Below, one piece after another: positions 18,586-27,275 of a DNA stretch of 64,000 bases. The stretch's first letter is position 1, and every line of letters starts with the position of its first letter. Under the pieces are notes generated by a model. That model worked only from the letters and a program-made list of their open reading frames with translations. It was not told the origin of the DNA and made no database searches. Origin of the DNA: Thermoanaerobacterium xylanolyticum LX-11 (GTDB lineage Bacteria; Bacillota; Thermoanaerobacteria; Thermoanaerobacterales; Thermoanaerobacteraceae); assembly GCF_000189775.2 (NCBI RefSeq), contig NC_015555.1, positions 569,001-633,000 of the forward strand. The letters run 5' to 3'. Both the position numbers and the translations under genes were made by a program.

Positions 18586-21447
18586 TTAAATTCTGCTAAT
18601 TAAGCCAGAGCTTACAAGTACGATGAACCAATCCATAAGGTTAAGCTTTGCATTTCCAAATATATTTGCAATAGGATTTATGTATATGGTTGCCAATAGC
18701 GTTGCGATAGATATTGTTACAGATGGCAACAATAATTTATTTTGAGATATTGGTGTAGGCATTTCGGCGCGTCTTGCGTCAAATACGTTAAACATCTGTG
18801 CCATGACTAAGTTTGAATATGCCATAGTTTTGGCGATGACGGGATTTCTAAACGTTTCTCCGTATTTAAAGGCAAATAGCGTCGTAAATCCTATTAAAGA
18901 ACCTCTTTTGAGTATGTAGTTATATAATTTGTTGTCAAGCAGTTGGGTATTTTCATTTTTTTTAAGTTTTAATGCTGATGGTTCTACGCCTAATGCCAGT
19001 GCAGGTATTCCTTCAGTTACAAGATTTATGCTTAAAATCTGACTTGATGTCAGTGGCATATCCATACCTGTCATTGATGCCATGGCTAAAGCTATGATTT
19101 CGCCAACGTTTCCTGACAAAACGTACCTTAGAAATTTTTTTATGTTTTCGTTGATGCCGCGACCTTCTTTTATAGCCATGACAATTGTTGTGAAATTGTC
19201 ATCAGCCAATGTTATATCAGAGGCGTTTCTTGTAACGTCTGTTCCGCCTTTACCCATTGCTATACCTATATTCGCTTCTTTTACTGCTGGTGCATCGTTG
19301 ATGCCATCTCCTGTCATGGCAACGATGTACCCTTTTTTTCTTAAAGCTCTGACGATCTTTAGCTTGTGGTGGGGAGAAGTTCTGTAAAATATGTTTACGT
19401 CATCTATAAGGTTTATTAACTCATTGTCATTCATTTTATCAAGTTCTTGACCAGAAATTGCTTTTTTGTCCTTTAAAAGTCCGATTCTCTCTCCTATTGA
19501 CATAGCAGTGTTTTTTTGGTCTCCCGTTATCATGACAACATTAATTCCATTTTTCAAGCATTCTTCAATAGTATTTTTAACTTCATCTTTTGGTGGATCT
19601 TCCATGCCTATAAGACCAGCAAATATAAAATCACTGTCAACATTGTTGCCTTCATCGTTTAAAATCTTGTAAGAAACAGCTAAAACTCTTAATGCTTTGT
19701 TAGACATTTCATCGTTATGTTTTATGAGCTTGTTTTTGTTTATTTTCCCTAATTTTATAGCTTTGCCTGCTCTTAAAAAGTAGCTGCATTTATTTAAAAT
19801 CACATCAGGAGCACCCTTTGATATGGCCAATTTGCATGAAACAGCATCGATTACGACAGTCATGAATTTGCTTGATGAGTCAAAAGGTATCTCATCAATT
19901 CTTTCGTATTCCTTACTTTCAATGCCAGCTTTTGAAGCTGCAACGATTATAGCACCTTCTGTTGGATCACCAGATACTGCCCAATCGTTTCCTTTTTTAA
20001 TTAATTTTGAATTGCAGCACATAGCACTGTATTGCAAGATTGAATATAGGTCTTTATCATCTTTTGGGTTTATCTTGACATTGTCACTATAAAAACTACC
20101 TATTGGTGTATACCCAATTCCTGATATAGTCCATACTTTGTCAAGGGTTCGTATTTCTTTCACTGTCATCTCGTTTTTTGTAAGTGTTCCAGTTTTATCA
20201 GTACATATAACATTGGCTACTCCCAATGTTTCTACAGAATTAAGTTTTCTCACTATAGCATTTCTTTTTGCCATTCGCTGTACACCATAAGCTAAAGCTA
20301 TTGTCACAATAGTAGATAAGCCTTCCGGTATGGCTCCTATTGCAAGGCTTATGCCTATTCCGAGCATCTGTGAAAAAGATTTGCCTCTTATTATTCCGCT
20401 TAAGAAAATGCTGAAGCTGATTGCTATGATTGCTATTGTTATGTTTTTTCCTAAAATTTCAAGGCTTTTATTAAGCGGTGTTGAAGTATTTCTTTCTTCG
20501 TTTAACATTTTTGCAATTTTGCCTATTTCTGTTGACATTCCGGTTGAGACTACGATAAGCTTGCCGTATCCTTTGGTTATGCTTGTTCCCAAGTAAGCCA
20601 TGTTTTTTCGTTCAGCTAATGGAATATCATCCTTTAATATCACCAAATCGTGTTTTGATGATGGGTGTGACTCACCTGTTAAACAGCTTTCATCAGTTTC
20701 TAAATTTTTACTTTCCACTATGCGAGCATCGGCGGGTACAATATCTCCTGGTTTTACAATCACTACATCGCCTGGTACAAGTTCTGATGAGCTTAACAAT
20801 GAAATTTTACCGTCTCTTAAAACAGATGATCGGGGTGATGTCAACTTGTGTAGCGATTCTAGAGATTTTTCGGCATTGTACTCTTGAAGCACGCCAAGGC
20901 TTGACTCTAATATGACAATCGATATTATCACAATAGAGTCAGCTACATCCCCAATCAAAAAAGAAATGCCTCCAGCAAAAAGAAGTATCTTAAAAAGGTA
21001 GTTGTTCACCTGATTTAGCATCATTTTAAAAAAAGATGGTTTATTACCGTTTATCAGTTGGTTTAAACCGTATGTACTTAATCTTTTTTTAGCTTCAACT
21101 GTTGATAGTCCATAGTCAATATCTGTGTTTAGAGCTTTCTCTATTTGCTTTTTTGTCATGATGTGCCAAGGGTATTGAGCTTGCTGTTTGATAGGAAAAT
21201 TATCTTTTGTATTCCTTATATTGAATTTTATCTTGTATATTTCTTTCTTGATGTCTTCGACTTTTAAGCTTTCGTCAAAAGTAATGATGATGTTTCCGGT
21301 CATTGGGTTAGCTGTTACACTTAGTATTCTGCTTTTGAGAGATAGATTTTTTTCCAGCCTTTTTGCCAACAATTCATTTCTGTATAGGCCGCTTACGGAA
21401 AATCGGATTCGCTTTGTATATGATGTATATTTTCTTATGAGTTCCAT
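18586..21447 (-). CDS. P2-type cation ATPase with HMA-like N-domain
   Basis: A 953-aa P-type ATPase. The catalytic core is of the P2 (Ca2+/PMR1-like) kind: actuator TGES near residues 257-260, M4 IPEGLS, phosphorylation Asp417 in DKTGTLT, hinge TGDGINDAPA, and M6 NLVTEGIPALALG, where SERCA has NLVTDG. Unusually it carries about 70 extra N-terminal residues that resemble an HMA fold but lack CxxC (RIRFSVSGLYRNELL to VEDIKKEI). The same extra domain begins the divergent ATPase at 21875. ATG 21447 is preferred to 21453 because ggaggt is then 7 bases away. Transported ion not determinable; a divalent cation is likely. Confidence 0.88.
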   Translation of the reverse strand: MELIRKYTSYTKRIRFSVSGLYRNELLAKRLEKNLSLKSRILSVTANPMTGNIIITFDESLKVEDIKKEIYKIKFNIRNTKDNFPIKQQAQYPWHIMTKKQIEKALNTDIDYGLSTVEAKKRLSTYGLNQLINGNKPSFFKMMLNQVNNYLFKILLFAGGISFLIGDVADSIVIISIVILESSLGVLQEYNAEKSLESLHKLTSPRSSVLRDGKISLLSSSELVPGDVVIVKPGDIVPADARIVESKNLETDESCLTGESHPSSKHDLVILKDDIPLAERKNMAYLGTSITKGYGKLIVVSTGMSTEIGKIAKMLNEERNTSTPLNKSLEILGKNITIAIIAISFSIFLSGIIRGKSFSQMLGIGISLAIGAIPEGLSTIVTIALAYGVQRMAKRNAIVRKLNSVETLGVANVICTDKTGTLTKNEMTVKEIRTLDKVWTISGIGYTPIGSFYSDNVKINPKDDKDLYSILQYSAMCCNSKLIKKGNDWAVSGDPTEGAIIVAASKAGIESKEYERIDEIPFDSSSKFMTVVIDAVSCKLAISKGAPDVILNKCSYFLRAGKAIKLGKINKNKLIKHNDEMSNKALRVLAVSYKILNDEGNNVDSDFIFAGLIGMEDPPKDEVKNTIEECLKNGINVVMITGDQKNTAMSIGERIGLLKDKKAISGQELDKMNDNELINLIDDVNIFYRTSPHHKLKIVRALRKKGYIVAMTGDGINDAPAVKEANIGIAMGKGGTDVTRNASDITLADDNFTTIVMAIKEGRGINENIKKFLRYVLSGNVGEIIALAMASMTGMDMPLTSSQILSINLVTEGIPALALGVEPSALKLKKNENTQLLDNKLYNYILKRGSLIGFTTLFAFKYGETFRNPVIAKTMAYSNLVMAQMFNVFDARRAEMPTPISQNKLLLPSVTISIATLLATIYINPIANIFGNAKLNLMDWFIVLVSSGLISRI

Positions 21448-21607
21448 CTTCATACCTCCAGAACGTTTTATAATAAAAATATTTTGTCCAAAATTTTTTA
21501 TTTCACATAAGGAAAAATTTTGAATGATGACAGCTTTCGATGACTTTTATTAATATTATTTGTAAATGCCGGTTAAAATAAATAAAAATAGACAGGAGGT
21601 CTTTAAG

Positions 21608-21844
21608 ATGAGCAAAGAGTTTTGGATTGGTGTAGGAGCATTGGGAATAGCACTTTTATTGGCGAAACCGGCAAAGAAATTAGCAGTAGGGCTTGTAGGT
21701 ACTGCTATGATTCTTGCCGATAAAGGCAAAGAATTGGCTATAAATGTGAAAGAAGAAGTAGAAGACATAATAGCCGAAGCCCAGTATCAACATACTCAAT
21801 CAAAAATAAAGACACAGCCTGAAACAGCAGATAATCCCTCATAA
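21608..21844 (+). CDS. Small one-TM protein linked to P-type ATPase (PacL/DUF1490-like)
   Basis: 78 aa. It starts with a hydrophobic helix (FWIGVGALGIALLLAKP, residues 5-21), then an amphipathic AVGLVGTAMILADKGKELA and an acidic VKEEVEDIIAEAQ, with a polar tail. I recall a like layout, including a DVVAEAR-type motif, in the mycobacterial PacL (DUF1490) proteins that assist Zn/Cd P-type ATPases. The match is by eye. It lies 31 bp before the P1B-like ATPase. SD caggaggtct precedes ATG 21608. Related TM modules occur in the proteins at 24305 and 31531. It has no Cys, one His and no metal-binding tail motif. Confidence 0.75.
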   Translation: MSKEFWIGVGALGIALLLAKPAKKLAVGLVGTAMILADKGKELAINVKEEVEDIIAEAQYQHTQSKIKTQPETADNPS

Positions 21845-21854
21845 GAGGGATTAT
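21831..21854 (+). repeat. Perfect hairpin between small protein and P1B-like ATPase
   Basis: A 10-bp perfect stem (21831-21840 with 21845-21854) with a 4-base loop overlaps the stop codon of the small protein. No T-run follows. It may limit read-through to the ATPase or protect the upstream mRNA. Confidence 0.65.
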
Positions 21855-21874
21855 GCATGTATTGGAGGTTTGAC

Positions 21875-24070
21875 ATGATAAGAGAGATTTTTTCGTTGCC
21901 TGGATTAGCGCGGCTAAGCTTTGATGCACTTTACAAAGATAAATCCCTTGAAAAGAAGATAAATCACTATTTAAAAAGCTCTAAAGGAATCAAATATGTA
22001 AATGCCAGCAGCATTACTGGAAAAGTGCTTGTAAAATACGAAGGCAGGACATTAGGAGAAATAAAAAGAGAAATCATAAATGCGATTTTCAAAGATGATG
22101 TAGATGATAATGTAAAGCCGTATGAACCAGAAGATCTGCCATTAAAGACTCAATTTGTGATGGTAGCTATGCCATTAGCTGCTACGATTTACACCGTTTT
22201 AAAGCGCATATTCGCTGGCAAATCACCGTTAAGCGGCCATTATGGGCTATTAAGCATATCATCAATTGTGTCGATTGTTGCTGGATATCCAATATTTAGA
22301 AGTGGCATAAATACGCTGCTTAAGGAACGCAAAATAAATGGCGATTTGATGATAACAATTGCTACTACCATAATGCTTTTTATAAGAGAAAGCATATTGG
22401 GGCTTGTGGTTATTTTTCTCGTCAATTTAAGTGTCTTTATTCACTCTTTAAACATACACTATAATAAGAAAGCATTAGAAAGCTTCCTTAGATTAAAACC
22501 GGGGAAAGTGTGGATGGCATTAGAGGGAAGAGAAATAGAAGTACCTGTAGAGGAACTTAATGAAGGCGATGTGATTTCACTTAAAAAAGGTGATGTGGCG
22601 CCGTTTGAATGCGAAGTAGTAGAAGGCAGTGCAATCGTAGATGAAAAGTATATACGAGGAAAAGTAAAATACGTCAAAAAGCAAAAAGGTGATAAAATAA
22701 TTGAATCATCATTGCTTATTGATGGGGAAGTAAAGGCCAGAATAACTGACATTGAGGCAAACGAGAGCATAGAAGATCTGTACAAAATTGTGGAATTAGA
22801 ATCAAGGGAGAAATATATTACAAATACTGCTGACGTATATATTAACAAAGTTATACCGCTGTCTTTTTTCATTACAGGTTTTGTGTCATTTTATACAAAG
22901 GATATATTGAAGGGAATATCATCAATGCTTGTTTTATGCCCATGTACTTTTGCACATGGTTCTACTGGTGTCTATGGTATAGCTGTCAAAAATGCGGCAA
23001 AGAGAGGCATATTGATAAAAAGTTCATCTGCAATCGAAAATATGGCAAAAGCTGATATGCTGATTTTTGATAAAACGGGAACACTTACGGAAGGCAGACC
23101 TATTGTAAGTGAAATTTTGCCGTCATCAAGTACTGACAAAAATCATATACTAAAGATAGCCGCGTCTGCAGAATATGGTGTCGTACATCCTGCAGCATTG
23201 TCTATAATTAAAAAAGCAGATGATATGGGGATAAAGGTTGAGGATTTTTCTCATGGAAAAGAAGTCAAAAGCATGGGTGCTTTTGCTTGTGTAGATGGGA
23301 AACAAATGTATGTTGGCAATGAGAGGTTTATGGAGATAAACAATATTGATTTACATGATGTAGAAAATCTCAGTAATGTTTTAAAAAGCTTAAACAGAGG
23401 TGTAATATACGTCGCTGTTGACGGGAATGCTATTGGAGTCATTGGAATGAAAGATGTGCTTAAGAAGAAGAGCAAAGCTGCAGTAGAACTTGTACGTTCA
23501 TTAGGCTTTAACGATGATAGTATTTATATTTTATCAGGTGATGACAAGGAGCCGACAGATAGAGTGGCTTATGAATTAGGTATAGTTAATGCGTTTAGCA
23601 GTGTATCGCCTGATGAGAAGAAGAATTTTGTAAAAAGGCAAAAATATGATGGTAAAACTGTCGTAATGGTCGGCGATGGACTAAATGATGTGAAGGCCAT
23701 GAGAAGTGCCGATGTTGGAATTATTTTAGGAAGACCCATAAGTAAAAAGATATTAAAAGCGCTTGATGTTGCTGTAATCGACGAAAATCCTTTAAAAATA
23801 CCGTATTTGATAGAGCTATCAAGGTATTCAAAGGAAGTGATAAAGCAAAATCATGTTATAGCATCAACAATGAGCTATATAGAATACGTAATGACGCTTT
23901 TTGGTAAAGTAAATCCATTTACGGCAGCAATGCTACACAGCATGAATCAATTAATCGTGTTGGCAAATTCTATTAAAGTTTATAAATATTCATCAAGGAG
24001 GATTATTTCTGATGGAAGAAATGAAAAAAAGATTCGAAGAAGCTTCGAAAGTTTTAAGACAGACGGTTGA
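21875..24070 (+). CDS. P1B-like metal-transporting P-type ATPase
   Basis: 731 aa. The N-terminal ~70 residues (LARLSFDALYKDKSLEKKI to GEIKREI) form a cysteine-less HMA-like domain matching that of the divergent ATPase. The membrane metal motif is CPC at residues 355-357 in LCPCTFAHGS, Asp399 is the phosphorylated residue in DKTGTLT, and the hinge is GDGLNDVKAM. No HP dipeptide box was verified beyond GVVHPAALS. The CPC motif marks a P1B heavy-metal exporter, but the residues after it (TFAHGSTG) are unlike the usual ALGLATP of copper pumps, so the metal is uncertain. ATG 21875 follows ggagg by 6 bases; ATG 21857 is less likely. Confidence 0.85.
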   Translation: MIREIFSLPGLARLSFDALYKDKSLEKKINHYLKSSKGIKYVNASSITGKVLVKYEGRTLGEIKREIINAIFKDDVDDNVKPYEPEDLPLKTQFVMVAMPLAATIYTVLKRIFAGKSPLSGHYGLLSISSIVSIVAGYPIFRSGINTLLKERKINGDLMITIATTIMLFIRESILGLVVIFLVNLSVFIHSLNIHYNKKALESFLRLKPGKVWMALEGREIEVPVEELNEGDVISLKKGDVAPFECEVVEGSAIVDEKYIRGKVKYVKKQKGDKIIESSLLIDGEVKARITDIEANESIEDLYKIVELESREKYITNTADVYINKVIPLSFFITGFVSFYTKDILKGISSMLVLCPCTFAHGSTGVYGIAVKNAAKRGILIKSSSAIENMAKADMLIFDKTGTLTEGRPIVSEILPSSSTDKNHILKIAASAEYGVVHPAALSIIKKADDMGIKVEDFSHGKEVKSMGAFACVDGKQMYVGNERFMEINNIDLHDVENLSNVLKSLNRGVIYVAVDGNAIGVIGMKDVLKKKSKAAVELVRSLGFNDDSIYILSGDDKEPTDRVAYELGIVNAFSSVSPDEKKNFVKRQKYDGKTVVMVGDGLNDVKAMRSADVGIILGRPISKKILKALDVAVIDENPLKIPYLIELSRYSKEVIKQNHVIASTMSYIEYVMTLFGKVNPFTAAMLHSMNQLIVLANSIKVYKYSSRRIISDGRNEKKIRRSFESFKTDG

Positions 24071-24239
24071 CATATCTTTTGCAGAGTATTCAAAAGATAA
24101 ATCAACTAAAAATGAAATTGTAAAATTGTGGCAAGAAACAATTAATGATTTTTTACAGTATGCTGTAAAGATGAGCGAAAAACACCAAGCTAAAGAATTG
24201 TATAAATCTATTGCAAGGACACTCATTTTTGGAAAATAG
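24012..24239 (+). CDS. Small helical protein of the P-ATPase cluster
   Basis: 75 aa, with no TM segment; it is mostly charged and amphipathic helix (MEEMKKRFEEASKVLRQTVD). The gene overlaps the 3' end of the ATPase by 59 bases and has its own SD aaggagg, so it is probably co-translated with the ATPase. I do not recognise the family. It is a candidate soluble partner of the pump. Confidence 0.68.
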   Translation: MEEMKKRFEEASKVLRQTVDISFAEYSKDKSTKNEIVKLWQETINDFLQYAVKMSEKHQAKELYKSIARTLIFGK

Positions 24240-24304
24240 CGATTTAATAATATATTTTTTTCGGGATAAAATAATAGAAGAACCTATGAAGGGAGGAAAC
24301 TTCA

Positions 24305-24664
24305 ATGGGTATCGCTAAAACTTTAGGAAGTAGAAGCTTTTTCTGGGGAATTGGTGTTGCTGCATTAAGTTATATTTTATTTCCAAAAGCAAAGGAAAAG
24401 GCAAAGCCAGTTCTAATAAATGGTGTAAAAAGCACTTATGATATGGCTGATAAGGCATCTTTTGTAATCAATAAAGGCAAAGACAGAATAGCAAAAATGT
24501 TTAATGACAATGATAGAGACGGCGTCGAAGGTGAAAATTTATACCAAAGCGAAATAGACAGTTTAGAAAAAGAGAGAGAAAAGGCTATAAAAGAAGTAAA
24601 TGAGCTTAAAAGCAGGATAGAGATGTTAGAAGGTGAGTTAAGCAGATTAAAAACTGCTGAATGA
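24305..24664 (+). CDS. One-TM plus coiled-coil protein of the P-ATPase cluster
   Basis: 119 aa: an N-terminal membrane helix (FFWGIGVAALSYILFP, residues 12-27), a basic segment KAKEKAKPVLINGVKSTYDM, and a C-terminal coiled coil (residues 83-116, SLEKEREKAIKEVNELKSRI). Both the TM module and the coil are closely matched by the C-terminal half of the ferritin-like protein at 31531, and the TM module also by the 78-aa protein at 21608. SD gggagg precedes ATG 24305. It is the last gene before the first copy of the duplicated terminator. Function unknown; a membrane scaffold for the ATPases is a reasonable guess. Confidence 0.75.
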   Translation: MGIAKTLGSRSFFWGIGVAALSYILFPKAKEKAKPVLINGVKSTYDMADKASFVINKGKDRIAKMFNDNDRDGVEGENLYQSEIDSLEKEREKAIKEVNELKSRIEMLEGELSRLKTAE

Positions 24665-24666
24665 TT

Positions 24667-24706
24667 ATAAAACCCAACTAAACGTTGGGCTTTTTTTTTA
24701 GTGTAA
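24667..24706. terminator. Terminator, copy 1 of a repeat flanking the HEPN/MNT pair
   Basis: Stem CCCAAC/GTTGGG (24673-24678, 24684-24689) plus nine T on the + strand; on the - strand the flanking AAAA gives a shorter U-tract, so it may serve both directions. The whole 40-base block recurs at 25576-25612 with only the T-run length changed. Confidence 0.85.
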
Positions 24707-24712
24707 TCCGAA

Positions 24713-25117
24713 TTATTGATAATCTTTTGTATTATATCCTATTTTTTTAACAGTAAAGTTTATTATATATTCCGCATCATTTATGGCTTTAAGTACATCA
24801 CTTTCGTTTATTTCAATTTCAAATGGATATCTTGGCTGCACACCATATACTGTAAGGCTTGAGCAAAACTTACTTATTTCATCGAAATCATTGTCAATAC
24901 TTGAACACGTTTTGCAAAGCAATCTTAAATCATGAGTTCGCAATGGTTCAACATCGTGATAAATTAAATATGCTTTTAAAACTTTTTCTACAGCTTGTTG
25001 ACAATGGTAACATATAATTTCAAATGGAGCTGGGTGCATGTTTAAAAGAAATTTTGCGCTAGAGAAGTCCTTATTTGAAAAGTCAAGCCATTCTTTTACT
25101 ATGTCTATTTTTTTCAT
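24713..25117 (-). CDS. HEPN-domain toxin of a HEPN/MNT pair
   Basis: 134 aa from ATG 25117 (MKKIDIVKEWLDFSNKDF), or 146 aa from ATG 25153. It has the all-helical HEPN layout: DFSSAKFLL in helix 1, CYHCQQAVEKVLKAYLIY in helix 2, then RTHDL, the spot where HEPN RNases carry their R..H motif, and AEYIINFTVKKI near the end. HEPN toxins act as RNases and are silenced by the cognate nucleotidyltransferase. The gene overlaps the end of the antitoxin gene upstream on the same strand, the normal order for MNT-HEPN pairs. Confidence 0.88.
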   Translation of the reverse strand: MKKIDIVKEWLDFSNKDFSSAKFLLNMHPAPFEIICYHCQQAVEKVLKAYLIYHDVEPLRTHDLRLLCKTCSSIDNDFDEISKFCSSLTVYGVQPRYPFEIEINESDVLKAINDAEYIINFTVKKIGYNTKDYQ

Positions 25118-25430
25118 ATAATAATACCCCATCTCTTGCAATTTTTCTTTCAAGCGTAGGTAAGCGTCTGCGACTATTAAAATCGCTTGATTTAGTCACA
25201 ATTAGATCAACAGGTCTTGTCTGAACTTTATATAATAAATCGCCTAAAAGCTGCATAGCTTCTATTGGTCGAATACTGTTGTCAGGTACAATTACAAATA
25301 TGTCATAATCACTTTCTTCTGATGGTGTTCCATAAGCATATGAGCCAAAAAGATATATTTTATCAGCATCAATATTACTGAGTATTAGATTTTTAATAAT
25401 TTCTAGCTCGTCTTTATTTTGAATATTCAT
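25083..25430 (-). CDS. MNT-type nucleotidyltransferase antitoxin
   Basis: 115-aa minimal nucleotidyltransferase. The catalytic signature GSYAYGTPSEESDYDIFV (residues about 29-46) has the GS and the DxD acidic pair; a third acidic residue lies in RPVDLIVT. In known MNT/HEPN systems this protein adds AMP to the HEPN toxin and neutralises it. It precedes and overlaps the HEPN gene. The pair occupies the whole segment between two copies of the same terminator. Confidence 0.9.
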   Translation of the reverse strand: MNIQNKDELEIIKNLILSNIDADKIYLFGSYAYGTPSEESDYDIFVIVPDNSIRPIEAMQLLGDLLYKVQTRPVDLIVTKSSDFNSRRRLPTLERKIARDGVLLYEKNRHSKRMA

Positions 25431-25575
25431 TTAATCACCTGCTATTTTTCATAATCACTATTATTATTTGACAGTCTAAATAGATATTATGACGATTTAA
25501 TAATGCCCTCTATAAACATTATAGAATACAACTGTACTTGAAGCAAGCAAATAAAATTATCAAATAGGAATTTCC

Positions 25576-25612
25576 ATAAAACCCAACTAAACGTTGGGCT
25601 TTTTTAGTGTAA
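25576..25612. terminator. Terminator, copy 2 of the repeat flanking the HEPN/MNT pair
   Basis: The block from ataaaaccc to agtgtaa matches 24667-24706 base for base except for six instead of nine T. There is no + strand gene directly upstream of this copy that would need it, which suggests it was duplicated with the insertion. Confidence 0.8.
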
Positions 25613-25698
25613 ATTAACTTTATTAAAATATTGAAAAAAGTTAAAGAATGTAGTATCATGTTATTAAGATGACAATGAATATGAAAGGAATGTGTACT

Positions 25699-27258
25699 AT
25701 GGATGCTAATATAGCTTCACTAAAAATTGAAGAACTGCTTATATATGCTTTGAAGCACGGCATGATAGAAGGTACAGACTATATCCAATGTCGCAATTCA
25801 TTGATGGATTTGTTTGAGATACAGGAGCCATACAATGGCATTGTAGATGATGTAGATTTAGACGATCCACATGATATTCTCAATTCTCTTTTAGATTATG
25901 CATACGAAAAAGGTTTTTTCAAGGAAAATACGATTACAAATAGAGATCTTTTTGATACGAGGATTATGGGTTTATTGATGCCGAGACAGTCTGAAGTTAT
26001 AAAAAAATTCGATGATATAAAAAGGGTATCAGGTATTGAAAAAGCTACAGACTATTTTTACAGCTTATCAAAGGATTCATATTATATACGGATGGATAGA
26101 ATTGCGAAAAATAAATATTGGAGGACGGATACAGAATACGGCAGTTTGGAGATTACAATTAACCTTTCAAAACCTGAAAAGGACCCAAAAGACATAGCGG
26201 CAGCTAAAGCATTAAAAGAGACAAATTATCCTAAATGCCTTTTGTGCCTGGAAAATGTTGGATTTAGCGGTAACTTAAATCATCCAGCAAGACAAAATCA
26301 CAGGGTAATACCAGTAAAGGTTGCTGGAGAGCAGTGGTATTTTCAGTATTCGCCTTATGTTTACTACAATGAACATTGCATATTGTTTTATGAAAAGCAT
26401 GTGCCAATGCAAATATCAGAAAAGACGTTTATCAGATTGTTGGACTTCATAGATCAGTTTCCACACTATTTTATAGGTTCTAATGCTGATTTACCGATAG
26501 TAGGTGGTTCCATCTTATCCCATGAGCACTTTCAAGGTGGGCGCCATGTATTTCCTATGGAGGAAGCAAAGGTAGAAGAACATTATAGAAATGAAATGTT
26601 TAAAGATTTAGATGCTGGAATATTGAAGTGGCCTCTATCAGTCATAAGGCTTTCAAGCAAAAATAAAGAAGAATTGATTGATGCGTCATCCATGATTTTA
26701 AGAGAGTGGAGAAATTACAGCGATCCATCTGTTGATATAATTGCTTATAGCACAGTTGGTGGTGAGAAGGTACCGCATAATACAATAACACCTATTGCGA
26801 GGAAAAATGGTGATGGCGCTTATGAGATGGATTTAGTCCTGAGGAACAACCGTACTACTGATGAGTACCCTTATGGTATTTTTCATCCACATGAGGAACT
26901 TCACCATGTAAAGAAGGAAAATATAGGGCTTATTGAAGTTATGGGGCTTGCTATTCTTCCTGGAAGGTTAAAAAAAGAACTTGATGAGATAGAAATGATA
27001 TTATCAGGTAACAGAAAATACGACAAAAAAGAGATTTCTGCAGATGATCCGCTTTTTAAGCATGTACCATGGATTGATGGGCTTGTAAATAAATACGGTG
27101 TGAATCTTAAGAGAGAAGAGGCAGAAGTTGTACTAAAAGATGAGGTAGGTGAAATTTTCTTAAAAGTGCTGCTGGATGCAGGCGTATTTAAGCGTGATGA
27201 GAAGGGAAAAGAGGCATTTGATAAGTTTTTAGATAGTATACATTTTAAAAAAATTTAA
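25699..27258 (+). CDS. galT: UDP-glucose--hexose-1-phosphate uridylyltransferase (type 2)
   Basis: Leloir-pathway enzyme exchanging UMP between UDP-glucose and galactose 1-phosphate. At 519 aa it is of the long Firmicute GalT class rather than the ~350-aa enterobacterial class. Visible motifs: CLLCLENVGFSGNLNHPARQ (about residues 185-205) and the catalytic-His region SHEHFQGGRH. Several in-frame ATGs exist (25669, 25681); aaagga ending 9 bases before makes ATG 25699 likely. First gene of galT-galK-galE, with galK starting 17 bp later. Confidence 0.93.
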   Translation: MDANIASLKIEELLIYALKHGMIEGTDYIQCRNSLMDLFEIQEPYNGIVDDVDLDDPHDILNSLLDYAYEKGFFKENTITNRDLFDTRIMGLLMPRQSEVIKKFDDIKRVSGIEKATDYFYSLSKDSYYIRMDRIAKNKYWRTDTEYGSLEITINLSKPEKDPKDIAAAKALKETNYPKCLLCLENVGFSGNLNHPARQNHRVIPVKVAGEQWYFQYSPYVYYNEHCILFYEKHVPMQISEKTFIRLLDFIDQFPHYFIGSNADLPIVGGSILSHEHFQGGRHVFPMEEAKVEEHYRNEMFKDLDAGILKWPLSVIRLSSKNKEELIDASSMILREWRNYSDPSVDIIAYSTVGGEKVPHNTITPIARKNGDGAYEMDLVLRNNRTTDEYPYGIFHPHEELHHVKKENIGLIEVMGLAILPGRLKKELDEIEMILSGNRKYDKKEISADDPLFKHVPWIDGLVNKYGVNLKREEAEVVLKDEVGEIFLKVLLDAGVFKRDEKGKEAFDKFLDSIHFKKI

Positions 27259-27275
27259 CAAAGGAGAGGAATTAA

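Noticed and set aside
20583-20915. 110-codon + strand frame opposite the P2-type ATPase gene
   Set aside because: It is antisense to conserved ATPase sequence (TGES region) and shows no start signal or family resemblance.
24667-25612. The two identical terminator blocks as a possible CRISPR or integron-type repeat
   Set aside because: Only two copies, 870 bp apart, with protein genes between; no integrase or spacer-like units nearby.
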